Notes under the pieces: model-generated
The model's input: the letters and a program-made list of their open reading frames with translations, nothing else
The model's database searches: none
Told to the model about the DNA's origin: nothing
In this document: positions 6,099-13,456 of the stretch, in pieces
How the letters are laid out: each line of letters opens with the position of its first letter
Numbering within the stretch: position 1 is the first letter of the stretch
Assembly (NCBI GenBank): GCA_009885205.1
Contig: VFLE01000183.1
Location: forward strand, 1-16,090
Length of the DNA stretch: 16,090 bases
Source of the DNA: Candidatus Shapirobacteria bacterium
GTDB taxonomy: Bacteria; Patescibacteriota; Microgenomatia; UBA12405
Reading direction: 5' to 3'
Position numbers and translations under genes: made by a program

Positions 6099-6124
6099 AA
6101 AATCGCGCGCGCAAAAAAATAATT
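6099..6124 (+). repeat. Left arm of composite site just inside repeat C
   Basis: This matches the coding strand of the recombinase gene at 230-254: 25 of 26 bases, differing by one A in the homopolymer. It includes the 14-mer AAAATCGCGCGCGC. The match stops exactly where the central palindrome starts in the gene, and repeat C begins at the next base. Confidence 0.8.
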
Positions 6125-6225
6125 TTCAATCGAGCCCCGCGTTTTTCGTCCCGACCGGCGACGGGACGAGCGGGGCGAGTTATAATGATTTAAAGTACGT
6201 TCGAATTTGTACGTACAGCCCCAAC
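6125..6225 (-). repeat. Repeat copy C: island right boundary, perfect inverted partner of B
   Basis: All 101 bases equal the reverse complement of 1713-1813. Positions 6154-6225 also match 1-72 with two mismatches. The hairpin is complete: GCCCCGC (6134-6140) with GCGGGGC (6170-6176), and CGTCCCG (6147-6153) with CGGGACG (6162-6168). A 22-bp near-palindrome at 6195-6216 (GTACGTTCGAA followed by TTTGTACGTAC) is shared with A (42-63) and B (1722-1743). Unlike A and B, C lacks the recombinase coding tail: homology ends at CCCCAAC. Confidence 0.93.
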
Positions 6226-6232
6226 CAAAAAA

Positions 6233-6703
6233 TTATTCTTCTTCTAAAACATCTCCGTCATTAGAGGCAGGGGCGACGGTTTTGCCAGTGGTGGGAGTGG
6301 GGTAAATAAATTGCCAGGATTTGATGATAAGGTCTTTGTTACCAGTAACAGTAACCACAACATCGTTATCAGTAAAAGTGGCGGTGGTGGTGTTAGAGGC
6401 AGTTTTGTCAGACATGATTATCTGAGCGGTGGTATTGTCGGGAAAAGTTAGGGTAAGATTGGCATAATTTTTGTCATCTTCGGGATGTTTGTCAACAACA
6501 GTCCCCTGGGGATACTGAAAAGAAAAACCGGCTGGGTCAATCCAAGTTAATAAAATGATAGGAGTCGGGGATGGGGTAGATGGAGTAAGCTCGTTATTTA
6601 ATGAATAGTTTTGTGAAGTTGTTTTTGGTTTTAAAATAAAAAAAGCAGAAAAGGCTATAACAGTAATCAAAACAACTGTGATTAAAATTTGTTTTATGGT
6701 CAT
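6233..6703 (-). CDS. Membrane-anchored extracytoplasmic protein, unknown function
   Basis: This 156-aa protein begins with an N-terminal hydrophobic helix (about 4-26, ILITVVLITVIAFSAFFIL). A Ser/Thr/Pro linker (about 37-52) and a beta-rich domain follow, with WIDPAGFSFQYPQG near its start, then an acidic end (GDVLEEE). The architecture suggests anchoring in the membrane with the domain outside. The frame is open further upstream, but the ATG at 6703 is chosen because the divergent gene and a shared -10 lie just beyond and the membrane helix then falls at the N-terminus. The stop is seven bases from repeat C, and the tail looks natural, so truncation by the island is not evident. Confidence 0.8.
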   Translation of the reverse strand: MTIKQILITVVLITVIAFSAFFILKPKTTSQNYSLNNELTPSTPSPTPIILLTWIDPAGFSFQYPQGTVVDKHPEDDKNYANLTLTFPDNTTAQIIMSDKTASNTTTATFTDNDVVVTVTGNKDLIIKSWQFIYPTPTTGKTVAPASNDGDVLEEE

Positions 6704-6713
6704 GATAAATGAT

Positions 6714-6721
6714 ATTATAAT
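6714..6721. promoter_or_regulatory. Shared palindromic -10 box for two divergent genes
   Basis: ATTATAAT is its own reverse complement. It gives TATAAT on the plus strand (6716-6721), four bases before the ATG at 6726, and TATAAT on the minus strand (6719-6714), ten bases before the ATG at 6703. Only 22 bases separate the two start codons, so both genes probably fire from this one element. Confidence 0.65.
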
Positions 6722-6725
6722 TAAT

Positions 6726-7151
6726 ATGAAATGGAAAGCTTTAGTTTTGATTTTAATTTTAATGTTTTTAGTAGTGACTCCGGTGTCGGCGGCTAAAAAA
6801 AGAGTTTGGAAAGCAACAACTGTGGCCAAAAGTGCGATTAATTCTGCTGGTAAATTTGGAGTATCAGCCAAATTGACAGGCTGGAAGCAATATCTAAACG
6901 TTAGTTTTAAAGGGGTGGTTAGTACCTCAGGCGTTACTTATGAACTAATTTATAATGGTAATGATACTGAACAGGGAGTTTATGGAACAGTTAAACCAAG
7001 TGAGGGTAATGTAACTCGGTCAATATTTTTGGGGACTTGTTCCCATGGAGCCTGTGTGTCTCACAAAAATATTAGCAATATACGACTAACAATTACCTAC
7101 AAGACGACGGATGGCCAAAGCATGGTGAAGAGATACAAGGTAAAATATTGA
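6726..7151 (+). CDS. Small exported protein (141 aa), unknown function
   Basis: A classic signal peptide covers residues 1-22 or so (MKWKALVLILILMFLVV, then TPVSA before AKK), so the mature protein is secreted or surface-bound. The mature part looks beta-rich, with two cysteines in GTCSHGAC that could pair, and a basic C-terminus (MVKRYKVKY). No family is recognised. The frame extends upstream to 6678, but the signal peptide and the -10 box fix the start at 6726. Its TGA overlaps the ATG of the next gene by one base (TGATG), which suggests coupled translation. Confidence 0.85.
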   Translation: MKWKALVLILILMFLVVTPVSAAKKRVWKATTVAKSAINSAGKFGVSAKLTGWKQYLNVSFKGVVSTSGVTYELIYNGNDTEQGVYGTVKPSEGNVTRSIFLGTCSHGACVSHKNISNIRLTITYKTTDGQSMVKRYKVKY

Positions 7152-7477
7152 TGAAAAATAATTTTACTAGTGACAAATATACCAAAGGTAGGGGAAAATT
7201 TAGTAAAAGAGTATATATAAAATGTGTTAACTGTAGCGAAATAATTTTTAATTATCAAAAAGAGGGTAACGGGGCGATTGAAAAATTATTTTTTGACAAT
7301 ATTTTGGATAATTTTGCAATAAAAAAAGAGTCAAAGTTAATATGTCAAAAATGTGAAAAAGTTTTGGGGAGCCGATTTATTTTTGGGAAAGACAAAAAAC
7401 TTGCATTTAAAGTCTACCCAGGAGCAATTTATTATCGGATTTTTGTACCCGAAAGAACTGTGTTTAAAAGAGGATAG
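7151..7477 (+). CDS. Small zinc-ribbon-like protein (108 aa)
   Basis: Two CxxC pairs, CVNC near residue 26 and CQKC near 71, flank a conserved-looking stretch (FNYQKEGNGAIEKLFFDNI) and should bind one zinc ion. There is no signal peptide or membrane segment, so it is likely cytoplasmic, perhaps binding nucleic acid or a protein. A TTG at 7148 is possible, but the ATG at 7151 fits better because it gives TGATG coupling with the exported-protein gene. The function and the reason for this pairing are unknown. It converges on the next gene with a 12-base gap. Confidence 0.8.
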   Translation: MKNNFTSDKYTKGRGKFSKRVYIKCVNCSEIIFNYQKEGNGAIEKLFFDNILDNFAIKKESKLICQKCEKVLGSRFIFGKDKKLAFKVYPGAIYYRIFVPERTVFKRG

Positions 7478-7489
7478 ACTGAGTTACTG

Positions 7490-8098
7490 TTATGCTCCGA
7501 AGAAGAATCTCCAAATTCTTTGAAATAGACCCAACTGTTTTTCAGGAGTTAAAATGGTTTGCGGTGTAATAGTTGTTATAGGAGTAGGATAAGCGGTTGG
7601 AGTAATAGTTGGGACTATAACTATATCAGAGTTATCAGTTTCTTGGGTGATTGATGGTCTAGTAAAGAAACTAAATCTTTTATATTCACGGAATTCACCA
7701 TTTTGAGAGACAATAATTTTTCTTTCATTAGAAAAATTGCCTGGCATACAGTTGTTGTTGGCTTTGATAACTAAATAATAAGTTCCAGCAGGGAGCATAT
7801 TAATTTTGACTGATCGGCTTTGGTTGTTACCAAAATCGGCCATACCATAGACATATTTACCACTTTCGGTTCCATAAGCAATGGTCCAAGAAGTAGCTCG
7901 AGCGACAGCATTCCAGCCAACTTCAATTTGATTACGTCCTGATTTTTGGACAAAAGAAAATTGAGCTTGACCTGGTTTTTCACTGTTACAAGTAGGAGCC
8001 TTGTTAATATTTGGAGCAGTCCCGTACCCTGCGAGAGAAGGAGTAGTGGACAAAACAAAAACTAAAACAAAAGCTAAGACGACTGATAATGTTTTCAT
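7490..8098 (-). CDS. Secreted fibronectin-III-like surface protein
   Basis: The 202-aa protein has a signal peptide (1-23, cleavage likely after SLA). A domain with fibronectin type III character covers about 38-130 (IEVGWNAVARATSWTIAYGT, then AGTYYLVIKANNN), with Cys37 and Cys116 possibly paired. A Thr/Pro/Ile linker (about 160-185) and a short hydrophobic, basic end (LFQRIWRFFFGA) follow and may hold it at the membrane. It is probably a surface adhesion or structural protein. The promoter has TTGCAT (8165-8160), a 16-bp spacer and TATAAT preceded by TGT (8143-8138), giving an untranslated leader of roughly 30 bases. Confidence 0.85.
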   Translation of the reverse strand: MKTLSVVLAFVLVFVLSTTPSLAGYGTAPNINKAPTCNSEKPGQAQFSFVQKSGRNQIEVGWNAVARATSWTIAYGTESGKYVYGMADFGNNQSRSVKINMLPAGTYYLVIKANNNCMPGNFSNERKIIVSQNGEFREYKRFSFFTRPSITQETDNSDIVIVPTITPTAYPTPITTITPQTILTPEKQLGLFQRIWRFFFGA

Positions 8099-8137
8099 AA
8101 TATTTTTTATTTACAAGAAATAATATAATGTGAAGCG

Positions 8138-8165
8138 ATTATAACACTTAGTTTTACAAATGCAA
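8138..8165 (-). promoter_or_regulatory. Promoter of the fibronectin-III-like protein gene
   Basis: TTGCAT (8165-8160), 16-bp spacer, TATAAT (8143-8138) with an upstream TG making an extended -10. Unlike most promoters here it lies 39 bases from the start codon. Confidence 0.5.
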
Positions 8166-8179
8166 GTGATATGATTTGA

Positions 8180-8208
8180 TAGACAAAAGTAATATCTTAT
8201 AGTATAAT
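8180..8208 (+). promoter_or_regulatory. Promoter of the glycosyltransferase operon, leaderless type
   Basis: TAGACA (8180-8185), a 17-bp spacer and perfect TATAAT (8203-8208). The ATG is only five bases further on, so transcription should begin at or next to the start codon. Confidence 0.65.
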
Positions 8209-8213
8209 ACTCC

Positions 8214-9164
8214 ATGTCAAAAAAGTTGATTGTAATCATACCTTGTTTAAACGAACGCGATACCCTGCCAGATGTTATTAGGGATATCCCTAAGACAATT
8301 GAGGGAATCGATAAAATAGAAATATTGATAGTTGATGATGGATCAACTGATGGGACGAGTGAAATAGCCAAAAAACTGGGCGTCACATATATATTAAGGA
8401 ATACTCGAAACCGCGGTTTGGCCAAATCTTTTTCAATTGGATTAAATAGTGCGCTAGCCCACGGAGCAGACATAATTGTCAATACTGACGGTGATAATCA
8501 ATACCCTCAGGCGGATATTGCAAAATTGGTACAACCAATTTTAAATGGCAGTGCCGATATTGTAATTGCCGATAGACAGACAAATAGTATTGCTCACTTC
8601 TCCCCTATCAAAAAATTTTTACAACGGTTTGGGTCGACTATAACTTGTAAATTGGCGGGGGTGTGTATTCCCGATGCGGTATCGGGGTTTCGGGCTTATT
8701 CACGAGCAGCGGCCATGGAAATAAATGTGGTGACCGAATTTTCCTATTGTACTGAAACAATTATTCAGGCGGGGAAAAAGAAATTAAAAGTAGTGTCAGT
8801 CCCAGTGACCACTAATCCAAAAACTCGAGAGTCACGATTGTTTAAAAACACTTGGCAACATGTCAAAAAAACTGGCTCGACCATGGTGCGAGTCTTTGCT
8901 ATGTACGAGCCACTGAAAACTTTTTTTAATTTGTCGTTGATATTTTTGTTTATTGGCGCCATATTTTTTGTAAGATTTTTTTACTTTATGTTAATTGGTA
9001 ATGGGGCTGGACACTTACAGTCAATCGTCTTTGGAGCGGTGATGTTCCTGGCCGGTTTCCAAATTTTGGTTTTGGGTCTGGTTTCAGATTTAATTGCCTC
9101 AAACAGAAAGTTAATTGAAGAAGTGTTGTATCAACAAAAGAGAGAATATTTAAAAAATAAATGA
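8214..9164 (+). CDS. DPM1-like family 2 glycosyltransferase with C-terminal membrane helices
   Basis: This 316-aa protein should move a sugar from a nucleotide donor to a polyprenyl phosphate or a lipid-linked glycan on the inner face of the membrane. The GT-A domain (about 1-220) shows VDDGSTDGT (40-48) for nucleotide binding and the metal-binding TDGDNQYP (91-98). Two membrane helices follow (about 236-260 and 268-291) with a charged tail. This matches dolichol/polyprenyl-phosphate sugar transferases. It is the first gene of a four-gene operon, and its TGA overlaps the next ATG by four bases. The family call is firm; the sugar and acceptor cannot be read from sequence. Confidence 0.92.
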   Translation: MSKKLIVIIPCLNERDTLPDVIRDIPKTIEGIDKIEILIVDDGSTDGTSEIAKKLGVTYILRNTRNRGLAKSFSIGLNSALAHGADIIVNTDGDNQYPQADIAKLVQPILNGSADIVIADRQTNSIAHFSPIKKFLQRFGSTITCKLAGVCIPDAVSGFRAYSRAAAMEINVVTEFSYCTETIIQAGKKKLKVVSVPVTTNPKTRESRLFKNTWQHVKKTGSTMVRVFAMYEPLKTFFNLSLIFLFIGAIFFVRFFYFMLIGNGAGHLQSIVFGAVMFLAGFQILVLGLVSDLIASNRKLIEEVLYQQKREYLKNK

Positions 9165-10273
9165 AAAAGATAACTCTAATTAGTACCTTGCCACCGCTAA
9201 TTGGGTTAAGTCCATACACCCTAGGATTAGTCACGGCTTTGTCACAAAATGCCAAAATTGATTTTATCGGATTTAAAAAAATTTACCCTATTTTTTTGTA
9301 TTCGGGAGGTGGGGTTGATAAAAATGGAGTTACTCCACAATTTAATAAAAATGTAAAAGTTGATAATTGTTTAGTATGGTACAACCCGATTACTTGGATT
9401 AAAGCTGGATTGGCAATTGATACCCAAATAGCCCATGCTCAATGGTGGAGCTGGTTTTTGGCTCCAGTTTTTATAACTGTTTTGGGAATTGCTAAATTAA
9501 GAGGCAAGAAAATAATTATTACGATTCACAATGTTAAGCCTCACGAAAAAAGCTGGTATAAAGTTTTATTAAACAAATCGGTTTTGTCGTTGGCTGACGA
9601 ATACGTAGTCCACAATCAGGCCAATAAAAAATTATTTTTAGAAACAGATAAATCAAATAAACCGGTTCATGTTTTGCCACTGGGAATTTTTGAGCTAACT
9701 GATCCAAAGATGTCAGTCAGTCAATTGAGAAAAAAATATGGATATAGTTTAAAAGATAGAGTTGTTCTATATTTTGGAAATATCCGTGATTATAAGGGTT
9801 TAGATGTTTTGATAAATTCGTTTGCTTATATTAAGGATAAAAGCGTCAAACTAATTATCGCTGGTAAGCCATGGAAAGGTTTCGATGAATATCAAAAATT
9901 GATTGATGAAAATAATATAAATAAAAGAACAAAATTATTTTTGTCATATATTCCCGAGTCACAAATTCCCGAGTTATTTAAATTGTCGAGTATGGCCGTC
10001 TTCCCCTACAAAGAATTTGAAGCCTCTTCAGCTGCAGCGACGAATGCTTTAAATTTTGCCAAGCCAATAGTAGTAACCAATACTGGTGGTTTAACTGAAG
10101 TGGTGATGGATAAAAAAGTGATTGCTAAACCAGATAATGCCAAAGATTTGGCGATAAAAATTGAATATGCTTTGGTCAATCAAAAGAAACTGGCAATTGA
10201 ATCGTACAAAATTTGTCAAAAGTTTTTATGGAAAAATATTGTGGTTGATTATTTAAATAAATTATACAAATGA
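9161..10273 (+). CDS. Family 4 glycosyltransferase (GT-B fold)
   Basis: The 370-aa protein has the two-domain GT-B layout. The N-terminal domain carries the acceptor side (TIHNVKPHEKSW, 121-132). The C-terminal donor domain has YFGNIRDYKGLDVLINSF (204-221), IIAGKPW (232-238), and the donor-binding stretch FPYKEFEASSAAATNALNFAKPIV (281-304) followed by NTGGLTEVV. It is likely cytoplasmic or membrane-associated and extends a lipid-linked glycan. It is joined by ATGA overlaps to the GT2 genes on both sides. The sugar specificity is unknown. Confidence 0.92.
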   Translation: MKKITLISTLPPLIGLSPYTLGLVTALSQNAKIDFIGFKKIYPIFLYSGGGVDKNGVTPQFNKNVKVDNCLVWYNPITWIKAGLAIDTQIAHAQWWSWFLAPVFITVLGIAKLRGKKIIITIHNVKPHEKSWYKVLLNKSVLSLADEYVVHNQANKKLFLETDKSNKPVHVLPLGIFELTDPKMSVSQLRKKYGYSLKDRVVLYFGNIRDYKGLDVLINSFAYIKDKSVKLIIAGKPWKGFDEYQKLIDENNINKRTKLFLSYIPESQIPELFKLSSMAVFPYKEFEASSAAATNALNFAKPIVVTNTGGLTEVVMDKKVIAKPDNAKDLAIKIEYALVNQKKLAIESYKICQKFLWKNIVVDYLNKLYK

Positions 10274-11139
10274 AACCATTAGTTTATATTATTTTAGTTA
10301 ATTGGAATGGAATCGATGACACCGTTGAGTGTTTAGATTCGCTAAAAAAAATAACTTATCCCAACTACAAAGTCGTTTTGGTCGATAATGGGTCAAAAGA
10401 TAACCAAGCAGAAAAGTTAAAAAAAATATTTCCTGATGTATTTTTAATAAAAAACAAAATTAACACTGGCTTTGTGGGAGCCAATAATCAAGGAATAAAA
10501 ATAGCTTTAAAAAATAAAGCTAAACATGTTTTATTGTTAAATAACGATACGGTGGTCAAAGAGAATTTTTTGGATATTTTAGTTGAAGAAATTGAAAGTT
10601 CAAAAAATGTTGGGGCGATATCCCCAAAAATTTTGTATTATAAATCAAACAAAATTTGGTCGATGGGTGGCAAGATTTCAATTCTTACAGGGATTTCGAT
10701 AATGATTGGAAAGGGAAAAAACAGTGTGAAGTATTTAAAAAATATTGAGCCGGATTTTTTAACTGGCTGTGCTTTTTTAATAAAATCTGAAATTATAAAA
10801 AAAGTTGGGTTACTTGACCCAATTTATTTTGCTTATTATGAAGATGTTGACTGGAGTTACAGAATTCGAAAATCAGGATATAAAATTTTGGTTAATCCCG
10901 ACAGTATTATTTGGCATAAAAAATCCGCTAGTGCGGGGATAAAAAATTCATTTCGTAAGGAAAGTAATTATCAAATTAGTCAGATAACTAGAAACGGTTT
11001 AATATTTTTTAGAAAAAATTTTGACATTTATCATATGATATCTTTTTTGTTATTTCGATTTATCTATACACTAGTATTTTCTGGTTTGGGAGGTTTACGT
11101 TTTTTTATAAATGGTTTGATTGATGGTTTTAAAAAATGA
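10270..11139 (+). CDS. Family 2 glycosyltransferase, rhamnosyltransferase-like
   Basis: This 289-aa GT-A enzyme shows VDNGSKD (38-44), LLNNDTVV (89-96) with the metal-binding acidic residue, GCAFLIKSEI (166-175) and the acceptor-side EDVDWSYRIRKSG (191-203). It ends the domain with IIWHKKSAS. The order of motifs resembles WbbL/RfbF-type transferases that act on surface polysaccharide. A hydrophobic helix (about 256-272) near the end could hold it at the membrane. It overlaps its neighbours by ATGA at both ends. The donor sugar is a guess. Confidence 0.9.
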   Translation: MKPLVYIILVNWNGIDDTVECLDSLKKITYPNYKVVLVDNGSKDNQAEKLKKIFPDVFLIKNKINTGFVGANNQGIKIALKNKAKHVLLLNNDTVVKENFLDILVEEIESSKNVGAISPKILYYKSNKIWSMGGKISILTGISIMIGKGKNSVKYLKNIEPDFLTGCAFLIKSEIIKKVGLLDPIYFAYYEDVDWSYRIRKSGYKILVNPDSIIWHKKSASAGIKNSFRKESNYQISQITRNGLIFFRKNFDIYHMISFLLFRFIYTLVFSGLGGLRFFINGLIDGFKK

Positions 11140-12707
11140 AAAACAAAATTATATTAATCGCTATTCTTTTGATTTCATTTTTTTTATGTAACTACATAAA
11201 TATATTTGGGACGAACTGGTTTAAACATCCCGATGAAACTGGGTACTATGTTTTAGCCAAAGAGCTATATGTCAATCATAGACTTTTTATAGAAATACCT
11301 CTTAACACCAGTTTACAGACTAATTCTTTCACTCCGGCAGGACTTTTTTATAATGGTAAATTTGCCGTACCTAGCATGGCCTACGGTATGTATTTTTTTA
11401 CGGCTCTCGGATTTTGGCTGGGTAATAATGGGCCGTTTTTTATCCCTCCAATATTTGCATTGATCAGTATTGTGGCTACATATTTAATTGTCAACAAGTT
11501 ATTTGATAAAAATACTGCGATATTGTCTGCCTCATTATGGGGACTATCGGCACCATTAATATATTGGTCAAATTCTATTTTTGGAAATATCGCCGGACTT
11601 TCATTTTACTTACTTGGAGTGTATTTTTTGATTAAGATCATTGACGATTTGAAAATAAAAAGTAATTATCTTTATTCTGGAATTTTCTTAGCTTTAAGTA
11701 TTTTTACGCGCTATGAATATTTGTTTTTTGTATTTTGTATTTTATTGGCTTTTATACATCTTACAAAAAACAATTTTCCAAAGTTACTGACAAATTTTGT
11801 ATTAATTATTTTACCAATAATTATCTCTTGTCTTTTTGTCTTAAAACTCAATTCGATATATTTTGGTTCGCCCCTTTCGTTTTCATATACTGCGCCAACA
11901 TCAGAAGTTTCCAATAATGTTACCTCTAATAGTCCAGTCGGCCTTAATAAATATTTTGTCTCAGTTAAACGTATATATGACAGATTTTTTACTCAGGATT
12001 TAAACCCAAATATAACAAGACTTAATAATAATTTTTCTAGATATGTTGCGAATATTTTCTTTTTATCGGTATTGTCTATTGTTGGTTTGGTGTCAGTAAT
12101 ATTTAAAGGCGGAAAAACGAGAGTTTTCTTTATTGGGATACTTGTTCCAACTCTACTTTGGACCTATGACACATTAGGTGGTTACCATTGGGGTGAAGAT
12201 TTTTCTTCAATTAGTGGTGTTTATGTAAGATATTTTCCAATTACTTATTTGTTGTTGATAATATTATTTTCTCTTTTTATTTTTAAATCTCATTTAAACC
12301 GTTTTTTAAAAATTCTTCTAATTATTATGGTTGTTTCTCAAAATTTTTTATTACTTTTCAATAAAATAGATGGTTTGAATGTATTGCTGACTGAGAAAAA
12401 ATCTTACTATGAAGTTAATAAATATATTGAAAATAACTCAAATAAAAAAACCATAGTCGTTTCTAATTTATACAATAAATATATTATTTCGAGAACAGTA
12501 TTAAATTACTCCTTGATTAATGAAAATAAATCTGAGGTTATTTTATCGATTACAGAGGATTTACTGAGAGATAACTACAGAATATTGCTTGCAGAGGATA
12601 TAACCCATAAAGCAACATATATTAATTTTAAGGAGATGTTGCCTACATCAAATATAAAAATAATTGAGAATAAAAAATATCCAGATATCTACGAATTGAT
12701 AAGATAA
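11136..12707 (+). CDS. Polytopic GT-C type glycosyltransferase (PMT/ArnT-like)
   Basis: The 523-aa protein has an N-terminal signal-anchor helix (about 3-22) and then HPDETGYY (31-38) in the first outside loop, whose acidic pair D33/E34 fits the catalytic position of GT-C enzymes. Many hydrophobic helices follow to about 410, then a soluble C-terminal part of roughly 110 residues. Such enzymes use lipid-phosphate sugars on the outer face of the membrane, which fits the DPM1-like gene at the head of the operon as donor supplier. The gene is markedly more AT-rich than the first operon genes. It converges on the methyltransferase with a 20-base gap and no visible terminator. Confidence 0.85.
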   Translation: MKNKIILIAILLISFFLCNYINIFGTNWFKHPDETGYYVLAKELYVNHRLFIEIPLNTSLQTNSFTPAGLFYNGKFAVPSMAYGMYFFTALGFWLGNNGPFFIPPIFALISIVATYLIVNKLFDKNTAILSASLWGLSAPLIYWSNSIFGNIAGLSFYLLGVYFLIKIIDDLKIKSNYLYSGIFLALSIFTRYEYLFFVFCILLAFIHLTKNNFPKLLTNFVLIILPIIISCLFVLKLNSIYFGSPLSFSYTAPTSEVSNNVTSNSPVGLNKYFVSVKRIYDRFFTQDLNPNITRLNNNFSRYVANIFFLSVLSIVGLVSVIFKGGKTRVFFIGILVPTLLWTYDTLGGYHWGEDFSSISGVYVRYFPITYLLLIILFSLFIFKSHLNRFLKILLIIMVVSQNFLLLFNKIDGLNVLLTEKKSYYEVNKYIENNSNKKTIVVSNLYNKYIISRTVLNYSLINENKSEVILSITEDLLRDNYRILLAEDITHKATYINFKEMLPTSNIKIIENKKYPDIYELIR

Positions 12708-12727
12708 TACTTTTCAGGGAAAATAAT

Positions 12728-13456
12728 TTACTTTTTACAAAACGCTAAAATATATTTTGAATTTTGAAAATCATTTCTATTAATACCATTAAACTTTTGT
12801 TTTACATAAATAGAGTTTCTTACGTTAACGGGAAACAAAATGTCTTTAATTTTTTGTGGAATGAAACTAAATACAAGTCTCCTTAATATAATGAAAAATG
12901 TTTGTTTTTCTTGACCATATAATTCTACGTCGTGAAATAATTCCATTAATATTTTTTTGAATTCTGAAGGGTAAAATTCTATGAAATGAAAAGGATTTAT
13001 TGGCTTAAGTGAATTTGGACTCGAATATTTTTTATTGGGTGTTGAAATTAACAATACACCACCATCTTTTAATACTCTATATGTTTCCTTAATAAAACTT
13101 TTATAGTTTTCAATATGTTCAATAGTTTCAAATGAAATTACTATGTCAACTGATTTGCTCATAAAACATTTTAAATTGGTACCGTCACAAACCTTATATA
13201 TTATCATTTTCGATTCATCATTCTTTTTTGCAAATTCGATTGCTTCCTTAGAAATATCTACACCATAAATTTTTGATGGATGATTTGAGAATAAAAGCTT
13301 AGAACCATACCCTGTTCCACATGCGATATCTAGAACTGTTTTACCTCTGACATATTTTTTCGCAAATAAATATCTGTCTAAGTGTTCTCTTTCGGTTTGA
13401 AAACTTGCTTGTCCTGGTACAAATCTTTCACCTGTAAAAATTAATTTATTTTTCAT
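12728..13456 (-). CDS. Class I SAM-dependent methyltransferase of the glycan cluster
   Basis: The 242-aa protein contains the SAM-binding motif VLDIACGTGYGS (41-52), the acidic GVDIS (65-69) that contacts the ribose, and SFETIEHI (108-115). The N-terminal FTGERFVPG and the EREHLDRYLFA segment are typical of methyltransferases next to polysaccharide genes, which may modify or cap the glycan. The C-terminal part (about 180-242) is basic and hydrophobic. Its ATG overlaps the end of the upstream flippase gene by 11 bases, so the two are probably cotranscribed. Its composition is clearly more AT-rich than the flippase gene it overlaps. The substrate is not known. Confidence 0.88.
   Translation of the reverse strand: MKNKLIFTGERFVPGQASFQTEREHLDRYLFAKKYVRGKTVLDIACGTGYGSKLLFSNHPSKIYGVDISKEAIEFAKKNDESKMIIYKVCDGTNLKCFMSKSVDIVISFETIEHIENYKSFIKETYRVLKDGGVLLISTPNKKYSSPNSLKPINPFHFIEFYPSEFKKILMELFHDVELYGQEKQTFFIILRRLVFSFIPQKIKDILFPVNVRNSIYVKQKFNGINRNDFQNSKYILAFCKK

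Larger units (their letters stand above)
1..6225. mobile_element. Putative serine-recombinase island with cargo genes; left end outside window
   Basis: The segment holds a large serine recombinase and a set of unrelated small cargo genes. It is marked by three copies of one GC-rich repeat: A at 1-166 (cut by the window edge), B at 1619-1813 inverted, and C at 6125-6225 in the same orientation as A. Homology to A and B stops at 6225, seven bases before the stop codon of an ordinary-looking envelope gene, so C is a natural right boundary. Recombination between A and C (direct) would excise the island; between A and B or B and C (inverted) it would invert a segment. Repeats and recombinase are seen directly; mobility is inferred. 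Confidence 0.55.

Noticed and set aside
6022..6264. Plus-strand open frame across repeat C
   Set aside because: It spans the DUF3800 promoter, the hairpin repeat and the end of an opposing gene; there is no coding signature.
8214..11139. Recoded TGA (as in Gracilibacteria or Absconditabacteria)
   Set aside because: TGA is the stop in consecutive ATGA overlaps at 9161, 10270 and 11136, and no gene has in-frame TGA.
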